A stretch of DNA of 14,099 bases from CAZSPL01 sp964608735 (GTDB lineage Bacteria; JAJVIF01; JAPKYR01; CAZSPL01). The DNA lies in assembly GCA_964608735.1 (NCBI GenBank), contig CAZSPL010000090.1, positions 1 through 14,099 on the forward strand. Direction: 5' to 3'. A model generated the notes under the pieces. It was not told where the DNA came from. It saw only the letters and a program-made list of their open reading frames with translations, and ran no database searches. Below are positions 6,574-13,267 of the stretch, piece by piece (position 1 is the stretch's first letter; each line of letters starts with the position of its first letter). Made by a program: the position numbers and the translations under genes.

Positions 6574-7404
6574 GCCGGCGTTCACATACTCCTCGGCGAC
6601 GAACGCATATCCGTCTCGTATGAGTATCTCCTCCACATTGTTTGATAATTCAAACGCGGCAACCGGCGATGCCTCAAGCGGTTCGGCGATATCCACAATA
6701 TTCAGCCGCGAATTGTAATCCCCCACGAGCGCGAATTCGTCGACGATCGCAATCGTGGTGCCGCCGTCCTCGATATCCACCGTATGCACGACCGATGCAT
6801 TCGCCGGATTCGAGATGTCGATCACCAGGATGCCGTTCTCCCTGTCGGTAACGAATGCGTGCTTGCCCCTGACGGCGATGTCCACCGGTCGGGACGGTAT
6901 ATCCATCGATTTAACCGGCACGGGATTCGCATGGTCGCGGATGTTATAAATCTCCAGTTTCTCTTCGAAGTAATTCACCACGAACAAGTAATCCCCGCAA
7001 ACCTCTATATTCCAGGCATCTTCAGTTATCTCGAAAGTGCTTACCACGTGCGCTGACGAGACCGGGGAGACATCAATGATTGTCAGCTCGCCGTATCCGG
7101 GGATGAATGCATAACCGTCGACCACGGTTAGACCGTTGACGCTGCCCGGAATATCGACCCTATTCATCCATGCGGGCGCGAGCGGGTTGGAAATGTCGAA
7201 CATGTGCAGGCCGAATGCCGAGTCGGCCATGAACAGCACATCGCCCGCGATGTCCATGGTATCCAGGGGAATATTGAGCCATGGCGGAGTGACATCGACG
7301 AGCCCCGTTTTACCCGGTACAAGGGGAGAGCCTGTTGAGCAACCAATGGGGAGCGACAACATCGCAATCACGAGGAGGCACCCGAAAAGCGACTTTCGAA
7401 ACAT
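6571..7404 (-). CDS. LVIVD-repeat lipoprotein, 5' part of a gene split by an in-frame TGA
   Basis: 277 residues from ATG at 7404, with GGAGG (7410-7414) five bases upstream. The signal peptide has a hydrophobic core and ends LPIGC (Cys22), an acceptable though atypical lipobox because Pro is at -3. Five complete LVIVD-type repeats and half of a sixth follow (first SAFGLHMFDISNP, last DGYAFVAEEY). The frame then stops at TGA 6571-6573, and the other half of repeat 6 continues in the same frame downstream. The last ten bases (CGCCGGCTGA) equal those at the end of the downstream paralogue, which could mean a recombined natural end instead of a point mutation. A five-and-a-half-blade product would not close a propeller. 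The 217 bases upstream hold no gene and only weak promoter-like matches. Confidence 0.85.
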   Translation of the reverse strand: MFRKSLFGCLLVIAMLSLPIGCSTGSPLVPGKTGLVDVTPPWLNIPLDTMDIAGDVLFMADSAFGLHMFDISNPLAPAWMNRVDIPGSVNGLTVVDGYAFIPGYGELTIIDVSPVSSAHVVSTFEITEDAWNIEVCGDYLFVVNYFEEKLEIYNIRDHANPVPVKSMDIPSRPVDIAVRGKHAFVTDRENGILVIDISNPANASVVHTVDIEDGGTTIAIVDEFALVGDYNSRLNIVDIAEPLEASPVAAFELSNNVEEILIRDGYAFVAEEYVNAG

Positions 7405-7621
7405 CAAAGCCTCCAGTCATACTTTGTTTCGAAATCCGAGTGATGAAACTCATCTCGTGAATGATGTCATCAAGAAGTTACAGCATGATTCGGTTGAATG
7501 CAATACCTGCTAGATAATACACAAGCATTACCGTATACGTAACAATCCTGACAAGCCGAGGATAGATTTGACAGAGGGATGATTGTTCCAGCATAACTCC
7601 GGACATTCGCGAAACTCACTG

Positions 7622-8608
7622 TCAGTCCTTTCCGTTATTCGGCTGCCCGCTGGTCAGGACCAGGACAATTCCATCAGTTACGCCATCGGGAGCGCCGTAG
7701 ATGAAGGGTCCCGATTTCGCCGGATCCTCGTACGCGGGAAATCGCGGCCCTGTCTTCGCATCGCCGCCGCCGAACACTTCCGGCAGACCCATCGCCTCGC
7801 CCACCTTGCCCGAATAGCCGCAGGGGAAGGGTACTTTCCCCCCTATCGGCGGCGGATAGCGCCAGTAAATCTGCTCCCGGGCGTCATCGGGAGTTACATC
7901 TTGCAGCCGGATCACATCCTTCCCGTTGTTAGAGGGACTTCCCCAAACGCAGAGTATGTAGCAAATTACCGGCGCGTGGAAATTCGCGTTCGGATACGGC
8001 CAGTTCAAGCCCCTGCCACCGGGCTGTATATCGGTTGCGGCGCGATACAAGAACTCCCCGGGCCAGAATGTGATTATCTTCTTCCTCTCCGCCGGGTCGT
8101 ATCTTCCGCCGAAATTGTAGTAGAGGCCCGCGAGCTCACCTTCGCCGGGATAACGGCGCGGGAATCCCTCGGGGTGTTCAAATTTGCCGCGGTCAAGGGT
8201 ACGTTTTGTTTCTATCCTGGAATACGGCAGTTGCGGGTCGGCATCCTCGAAGAANNNNNNNNNNNNNNNNNNNNNNNNNNNNNNNNNNNNNNNNNNNNNN
8301 NNNNNNNNNNNNNNNNNNNNNNNNNNNNNNNNNNNNNNNNNNNNNNNNNNNNNNTCATCGTTTTTCTGATGCCACGACTTCCATCCCTTCTTGTCGCCGC
8401 CGAGAAGATATGCCGGATATTCGCCGTGATCGAGGTTGTAGCGCTCGATCGCAATCTGGATCGTATGCAGATTCGCTTTCGCCTCGACTTCCTTCGCCTT
8501 GTTCATCGCGACGGTGTCGGCACAGGCGAATGGCATCAGAAGGCATAGAATCGAAATCCCGACGAGTAGTTCCGTCAGCGTGAAACCATTCTGATTATTA
8601 AAACGCAT
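7622..8608 (-). CDS. Prepilin-type N-terminal methylation-motif protein (pseudopilin-like), interrupted by assembly gap
   Basis: The start is ATG at 8608, with GGGAGG (8615-8620) six bases upstream. The N-terminus is a textbook prepilin signal: QNG then FTLTELLV, with Gly before the cleavage site and Glu5 after it, then a hydrophobic helix. ANLHTIQIAIERYNLDHGEYPAYLLGG follows, as in type II secretion pseudopilins and type IV minor pilins. It should be processed by a prepilin peptidase and assembled in, or anchored to, the inner membrane. After the gap come 210 residues rich in Pro and Gly with no family I recognise. The frame is open on both sides of the 100 Ns, but the true gap length is unknown, so length and continuity are not certain. 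It lies 33 bases downstream of the phosphatase gene. Confidence 0.8.
   Translation of the reverse strand: MRFNNQNGFTLTELLVGISILCLLMPFACADTVAMNKAKEVEAKANLHTIQIAIERYNLDHGEYPAYLLGGDKKGWKSWHQKNDXXXXXXXXXXXXXXXXXXXXXXXXXXXXXXXXXXFFEDADPQLPYSRIETKRTLDRGKFEHPEGFPRRYPGEGELAGLYYNFGGRYDPAERKKIITFWPGEFLYRAATDIQPGGRGLNWPYPNANFHAPVICYILCVWGSPSNNGKDVIRLQDVTPDDAREQIYWRYPPPIGGKVPFPCGYSGKVGEAMGLPEVFGGGDAKTGPRFPAYEDPAKSGPFIYGAPDGVTDGIVLVLTSGQPNNGKD
8255..8354. other. Assembly gap (100 Ns)
   Basis: Exactly 100 Ns, the conventional placeholder for a scaffold gap of unknown size. It falls within the pseudopilin-like gene, after about residue 84. Confidence 0.99.
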
Positions 8609-8641
8609 GGTTGGCCTCCCTTATATTAAAACGCTTAGCCT

Positions 8642-9457
8642 CTATCCCCAAAGACGCTCGATAATTTCGCGAAAGCCTCCAAGGTCGTCGATGATGAACT
8701 CCGGCTTCAAATCCCCCGCGGCGGACTCCGCCTCCTCACGAGTGGAGATGCCCGTAAGCACGCACACCGTATGCGCGCCGAAACGGTTGCCCGAAACGAT
8801 GTCGGTGTCGAGCCTGTCCCCGACGACGATGCAATCCGCCGGCGCGAAATGCATGCGCGACGCCATCTGGTCTATCATGTGCAGCTCCGGCTTGCCGATG
8901 ATCGTCGGCGCGACATCGGTGCATGCAAATACCGCCGCTATCATCGTACCCCCTCCCGGACGCACGGTGCCGTCGTTCCAGGGGAATGTCCTGTCGCCGT
9001 TGGTGCCGATGAATCTCGCCTTGTTGACGAGAATCTCCTGCTGCGCGCGTACGAGCTGCTTGTAATTGAAATCGGGCGACATCCCAACCACGACATAATC
9101 GCACTTGCGCTTGTCATCCAATTCGACTATCTCGATGCCGATGCCGCTCAGCGCCGCGGGGACGCCTTCCATGTCTATCACGAACGCGGTGCCGCCCTCG
9201 CCGTATGTACGCCGGATATATTCGGCGGTGGCTATCGACGATGTCATTATCTCGTCGATTTCGGCCCTGATGCCGTAACCGGCGAGCCTCTCGCGGAACG
9301 TCGCGGGCGTGCGCGTCGAATTGTTCGTGATGAATCCGAGCATGCATCCACGCTCGCGGCACCAGTCCACGACTTCGCCGGCTGATGGAAGCGGCGATGT
9401 CCCCCTGTAGAGCTCGCCGTCCATGTCGAACATTATCGCCTTGCCTTCGTAACTCAT
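8642..9457 (-). CDS. HAD-superfamily IIA sugar/aryl phosphatase (NagD/PGP-like)
   Basis: A cytosolic phosphatase of 271 residues, normal for the HAD-IIA (NagD, p-nitrophenyl phosphatase, phosphoglycolate phosphatase-like) group. Motif I is FDMDGELYRG with nucleophile Asp11 and acid/base Asp13. Motif II is ITNNS (43-47). The C2-type cap lies between. Motif III Lys189 is in IIGKPE, and motif IV is VVGDRLDTDI with Asp214 and Asp219. All catalytic residues are present. The usual Val or Thr after DMDG is Glu15 here, a small oddity. I chose the ATG at 9457, since GGAAG lies just upstream and the HAD motif begins ten residues later. The methyltransferase stop codon ends one base before this ATG, implying translational coupling. 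The substrate cannot be read from the sequence. Confidence 0.93.
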   Translation of the reverse strand: MSYEGKAIMFDMDGELYRGTSPLPSAGEVVDWCRERGCMLGFITNNSTRTPATFRERLAGYGIRAEIDEIMTSSIATAEYIRRTYGEGGTAFVIDMEGVPAALSGIGIEIVELDDKRKCDYVVVGMSPDFNYKQLVRAQQEILVNKARFIGTNGDRTFPWNDGTVRPGGGTMIAAVFACTDVAPTIIGKPELHMIDQMASRMHFAPADCIVVGDRLDTDIVSGNRFGAHTVCVLTGISTREEAESAAGDLKPEFIIDDLGGFREIIERLWG

Positions 9458-9458
9458 A

Positions 9459-10340
9459 TCACTTCCCGAAAAATGCAGACTGACGCTTCTGGAACACGAG
9501 CACATACTCGTGCTTGAAGATGAAGAAGTTGCCTTTCAGCGCACGGTATCGCCACATGTTATCCATGTTGCGCTTCGCCCGGTTCTGCTGGATATCCTTC
9601 ACGACGAATCCCTTCAAACGCAGTTCCCCCGTATCGAGCATCGCCTGCAGCAGCAACGAACCGAGCGGGACAACCTCGCCCTTCTCATATTTATCGCCGA
9701 TGACGAGGGCGAGGAAACCGTCATCCTTCAGAAACGGGATGAGGTTTTCATACACCGCCATGAAGCCGTCCACGAACTCCCGCGGCTCCTTGAGGCGGCT
9801 GAGGTCATTCTCGTCTTCTGAAAATGTGATGATATCGGAATACGGTGGATGCAGGATAACCAAATCGAAATATTCGCGTCCCTCGTTCTTGAGGAACCGC
9901 CTGCATGCCTGCGCGGCTTTTTTCGATGATGAATCGACGCATTTCGTTTCGGCGCGGATGCCGTGCGGATTCGCTTCGCCCTTGATACGTGCGCGCGCGA
10001 GGCGGCATATCTCGTCGCTGATTTCGAACCCGAGGCCGTTACGTCCGAGCCTCCGGCATTCGATGAGGGTCGTACCGGAGCCGAGGAAACCGTCGAGCAC
10101 CATCCCGCCCGGCCCGGTGAATCGCAATATCAGGCGATTGGCGATCTGGGGCACGAAGTTGCCGTGGTAGTCGCCGCGATGTTCGCCGCTCTTGTCGCGC
10201 CGTGGGATGAGCCACAGATCCTCGGTGAGTTCGCCGGTATGGTCGCGCCACGAATCGGCATCCGCCATCGGCGGCGGGGTGTTGGATGTATCGGCGATTT
10301 TCTTCTTCTCTCGGGGCATGTGCGGGGATGATTTTATCAT
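9459..10340 (-). CDS. Site-specific DNA methyltransferase (amino-MTase, N6-adenine or N4-cytosine)
   Basis: An AdoMet-dependent methylase acting on the amino group of adenine or cytosine in DNA. Numbered from the ATG at 10340 (293 residues), NFVPQIANRLILRF (about 61-74) looks like motif X. LDGFLGSGTT (about 82-91) is motif I for AdoMet binding, followed by the acidic Glu106 in GFEIS. LVILHPPYSDII holds motif IV as HPPY (164-167) instead of the usual (D/N/S)PPY. The order X, I, IV differs from the common beta class (IV before I). The C-terminal part (VIGDKYEKGE, then KHEYVLVF) completes the fold. No restriction endonuclease is adjacent, so it may be a solitary methylase. The start is uncertain: GTG 10358, ATG 10340 and ATG 10319 all lack a clear ribosome binding site. 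It heads a probable operon with the phosphatase. Confidence 0.88.
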   Translation of the reverse strand: MIKSSPHMPREKKKIADTSNTPPPMADADSWRDHTGELTEDLWLIPRRDKSGEHRGDYHGNFVPQIANRLILRFTGPGGMVLDGFLGSGTTLIECRRLGRNGLGFEISDEICRLARARIKGEANPHGIRAETKCVDSSSKKAAQACRRFLKNEGREYFDLVILHPPYSDIITFSEDENDLSRLKEPREFVDGFMAVYENLIPFLKDDGFLALVIGDKYEKGEVVPLGSLLLQAMLDTGELRLKGFVVKDIQQNRAKRNMDNMWRYRALKGNFFIFKHEYVLVFQKRQSAFFGK

Positions 10341-10383
10341 AAGTGAACATGTGAGCACTATATGGCATCTATAACTTCATGGT

Positions 10384-10398
10384 AGACTTATATAGTCT
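10384..10398. promoter_or_regulatory. 15-bp palindrome between divergent genes (operator-like)
   Basis: AGACT-TATAT-AGTCT is a perfect 5+5 palindrome in the 93-bp region between the divergent methyltransferase and propeller-lipoprotein genes. Its TATATA centre could serve as a -10 in either direction. It is compatible with a dimeric regulator site or a shared promoter, but short enough to occur by chance. Confidence 0.3.
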
Positions 10399-10433
10399 CG
10401 GAAGGACAATTCGTTGAACAGAGGGAAGCAAAG

Positions 10434-13037
10434 ATGAAGCGATCCGCGGGGTTTCTCCTCTTCACAATTTCGATATGCATCGCATGCGTGAGCTGCAGCT
10501 CAGGTGTAACCGCGTTTTCTCCGCCTGCCGTTCCCGCTCCCCTGGGTCAACAGGATTGCTGCCACGCCCTGCTCGGGTTATATACTTTCACATTAGAGCC
10601 TGAAACAAACGCACTCGATGTCGTGCAACTTCGAAGACCGGAGCTCCATCTTAACGCCCTTAAATTCCTCGAGCCACCGCCGAATCTTTTCCTTACGCTT
10701 GAGGGACCGGTGCATGTCAGCGGGAATATCCTCGATGTAAATATCGGCCTGAGAAATCCATATCTCGGCCTCCTCCAGTTCAGCGGTTTCGATGTGTGTG
10801 GAATCGTCTTCACCCATGGTTCGCAAACCGGATTTCACGAACCTTGGATAACGATTGCGGGCGAAGGGGATACACGATTGTTGAACGCGGATGGTTATAC
10901 CCGCTGGTGGAACACATCCGAGTTTCCTCATGTCGCGACGATCTTCGGCTACAAGGACGGCTTGCTCGGTACGCCCGCTGACAGCGCAGATTTCAACTCC
11001 ACGGTTAACGGCTATAAGTATTTCATGGATAACCTTGGTCCGAACGATTCCCTCGTGACCGCGGAAATGACAACGCGGGGTTCGTTCATGGCCGGGCAGC
11101 AGAACATCCGCCATTACACTATAGACATGTCCGGGGGGCTTGTTTTCAATTACGCCGTCGACGCCTGCTGGGCAATCCCAAGCGGCGGCCCGCCATATGA
11201 TGTGCCGGGTGATTTCCCCGACAACGCCAACAGGCCGGAAGCATATTGTATAAGCGTCACCGAAATAAGCAACTCGCTCTATTTTCATGAGCTGTCGGAA
11301 ATCTGCGGCGGCATGATGAGCCTGTCGCTCGAGTTAAGGGATCATTTCAACGCGCAGGAAAATCATGTGTTCTGCGAATCCCTTTCCGGGCTGGATTTCA
11401 TTGAGGCGGATAATACGGGCGGAGACGACAGCTACTGCGTTTTTAAAACAGAGCTTTATGGCATAGACCTTACGCACAACGGCCCGGCTCAGTTATTAAT
11501 CACGGTACAATCCGAAGCCGATTCGTATGGCGGGCTCTTTCCCGGGGAGCCAGTATGCGCATATTTTATTTACGATTTTGAGATTTCAGCCGAAGGTCCC
11601 GCCGGATGGGCGCGCACATGGGGAAGCGATTATATCGTCGAACCGGGTTCTTATCCGAATTATTTCTCCGAACCGGATGAAAAAGCGGTTGATGTGGATA
11701 TCGACAGCGAAGGCTATGCCTATGTCGTCGGGTACTTTGGTGAGACAGCCGATTTCGATGATACGGAAGGCGTCGACATGCATTCATCGAACGGCGAGCT
11801 GGATGCATTTTTAGCCAAGTACAGCCCTGATGGCGAATTCATGTGGGCTGTTACATGGGGCGGCGCAAGCTGGGACAGGGCGCACGGAATTTACATCGAT
11901 GAAAACGACAACATTTTCGTCACCGGTGATTATATAGGAACCGTCGATTTCGATCCCGGGCCTGAAATCTGCGAATATACATCTTACTCCAACTCGCACG
12001 GCGACGCATACCTGTCGAAATTCGACAGCGAGGGGCAGTATATATGGACAAAAGTATGGGGTGGTTCCGATGCGACGATCCCTTACGATGTTGAGATGGA
12101 CTCGCAGGATAATATCTATATCGTCGGCGAATATTATGGAACCGTCGACTTCGATCCCGGACCCGGCGCCGATTATCACGAAGGCAGCGTGAACTGGTTC
12201 GATGCGTTTATCCTCAAGCTCACGCCGGATGGAGAATATGTCTGGGCGCGGACATACGGCGATTACGGAAGACAATCGGTTAACGACCTTACTTTCGACA
12301 GCCTCGACAACTTGTATGTTTGTGGTATCTTCACACACACGGCCGATTTCGATCCGGGGCCGGGGGAAGAAATCCACACCGCACTGGGTTATCAGGATAT
12401 TTACCTCAGTAAATTCGACCCCGACGGCAATTTCCTCTGGTGTCGAGTGTGGGGAGGCGAAGAGGGAATTGACCAGGGGGTGGGCATAGCAACATCTTCC
12501 TCCGATGAAATCTTCGCATGCGGCAGGTTTGTCGGCGCGGTGGATTTCGACCCCACGGTCGAGATAGACGAATACATATCAAACGGCAATGCCGACGCGT
12601 TCCTCTGCAAATATTCGACTTCCGGCGATTACATCTGGAACCGCGTATGGGGAGGGCCCGGCCTCGATAAAGCCGACGGCATGACCATCAGCAGCGCAGA
12701 CGAGTTGTTCATCACCGGTACATTCGCGCAGACAGTCGATTTCGACCCGGGACCCGGCGAAGTGTGGAGCCAATCTGCCGGTGGCCCGGATACGTTCCTC
12801 AGCAAATTCGACACATCCGGCGCGCTCACATGGGCCGTGACATGGGGCGGCGAATCGAGCGGGAGCATCGGCGACAGGGGGTATGCCATCGCGAGCATCC
12901 CCGGCGGGAACATTTATGTAGCGGGCCAGTTCGAGGAGACTTGCGACTTCTATCCCGGCCCGTGGCACGATATCCACGCTTCCAACGGCGGCACCGATGC
13001 ATTCCTCGCCAAATATCCCACCGACGGGAACTGGTAG
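10434..13037 (+). CDS. Lipoprotein with conserved N-terminal module and seven SBBP-like beta-propeller repeats
   Basis: An 867-residue exported protein. The start is ATG 10434, with GAGGGA (10421-10426) seven bases upstream. The signal peptide ends in CVSC; Cys21 is the probable lipidation site, though the lipobox is atypical. Residues about 42-280 form a module shared with the next gene: LHLNAL.FLEP, GLR.P.LGL, GFDVCGI, NADGYTRWWN, NYAVDA, VPGDF, NRPEAY. After a beta-rich linker, residues 392-867 hold seven repeats of about 67 residues, each opening W...WGG, with TVDFDPGPG in the middle and DAFL.KY/F...G at the end. This matches SBBP-type repeats and one seven-bladed propeller. The final Trp867 sits where an eighth repeat would open, suggesting ring closure. 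No enzymatic motif is seen. Likely a surface binding or structural protein. Confidence 0.9.
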   Translation: MKRSAGFLLFTISICIACVSCSSGVTAFSPPAVPAPLGQQDCCHALLGLYTFTLEPETNALDVVQLRRPELHLNALKFLEPPPNLFLTLEGPVHVSGNILDVNIGLRNPYLGLLQFSGFDVCGIVFTHGSQTGFHEPWITIAGEGDTRLLNADGYTRWWNTSEFPHVATIFGYKDGLLGTPADSADFNSTVNGYKYFMDNLGPNDSLVTAEMTTRGSFMAGQQNIRHYTIDMSGGLVFNYAVDACWAIPSGGPPYDVPGDFPDNANRPEAYCISVTEISNSLYFHELSEICGGMMSLSLELRDHFNAQENHVFCESLSGLDFIEADNTGGDDSYCVFKTELYGIDLTHNGPAQLLITVQSEADSYGGLFPGEPVCAYFIYDFEISAEGPAGWARTWGSDYIVEPGSYPNYFSEPDEKAVDVDIDSEGYAYVVGYFGETADFDDTEGVDMHSSNGELDAFLAKYSPDGEFMWAVTWGGASWDRAHGIYIDENDNIFVTGDYIGTVDFDPGPEICEYTSYSNSHGDAYLSKFDSEGQYIWTKVWGGSDATIPYDVEMDSQDNIYIVGEYYGTVDFDPGPGADYHEGSVNWFDAFILKLTPDGEYVWARTYGDYGRQSVNDLTFDSLDNLYVCGIFTHTADFDPGPGEEIHTALGYQDIYLSKFDPDGNFLWCRVWGGEEGIDQGVGIATSSSDEIFACGRFVGAVDFDPTVEIDEYISNGNADAFLCKYSTSGDYIWNRVWGGPGLDKADGMTISSADELFITGTFAQTVDFDPGPGEVWSQSAGGPDTFLSKFDTSGALTWAVTWGGESSGSIGDRGYAIASIPGGNIYVAGQFEETCDFYPGPWHDIHASNGGTDAFLAKYPTDGNW

Positions 13038-13095
13038 TGTGTCATTTGAACATAGCTTGGAAGCATCTTCTGAAAGCATCATCTAGAAACATTGT

Positions 13096-13137
13096 CCTGC
13101 GAGTATTGGCCTGCGGGTATTGGCCTGCGGGTAATTA
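13096..13137. repeat. Three tandem copies of a 14-bp repeat
   Basis: Units CCTGCGAGTATTGG (13096-13109), CCTGCGGGTATTGG (13110-13123) and CCTGCGGGTAATTA (13124-13137) follow each other without gaps. The first two differ at one base; the third diverges at its end. They lie 58 bases after the propeller gene in an otherwise gene-free spacer. No function is evident. Confidence 0.75.
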
Positions 13138-13158
13138 GCCTGAATTCTGCTCTTATCT

Positions 13159-13185
13159 CCCCCCCACGCCTTAAGCGTGGGGGGG
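13159..13185. repeat. Strong GC-rich hairpin in the intergenic spacer
   Basis: A perfect 11-bp inverted repeat, CCCCCCCACGC (13159-13169) with GCGTGGGGGGG (13175-13185), with loop CTTAA. ATTAA and another G-run follow. Neither side has a T-run, so it is not a classical rho-independent terminator. It could still pause transcription after the propeller gene, protect mRNA ends, or be a dispersed repeat. Confidence 0.55.
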
Positions 13186-13267
13186 ATTAAGGGGGGGCAT
13201 CCGGCTATAATTTCAACGCCGAATAACATCAAAGTTATCGGAAGACTAACGCCAGGAGGCGCTTTCG

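Noticed and set aside
5497..7404. Genetic code in which TGA is a sense codon throughout
   Set aside because: TGA ends the pilin-like gene, the intact propeller gene, the prepilin gene and the methylase at natural places, so global reassignment does not fit.
8771..9385. Plus-strand frame of 204 codons opposite the phosphatase
   Set aside because: The opposite strand has all four HAD motifs; this frame has no start signal or recognisable content.
13096..13137. CRISPR array
   Set aside because: Units of 14 bp follow one another directly with no spacers, and no cas gene is in the window.
13159..13185. Rho-independent terminator for the SBBP-repeat gene
   Set aside because: The hairpin is strong, but neither strand shows a T-run after it, so it is listed as an inverted repeat only.
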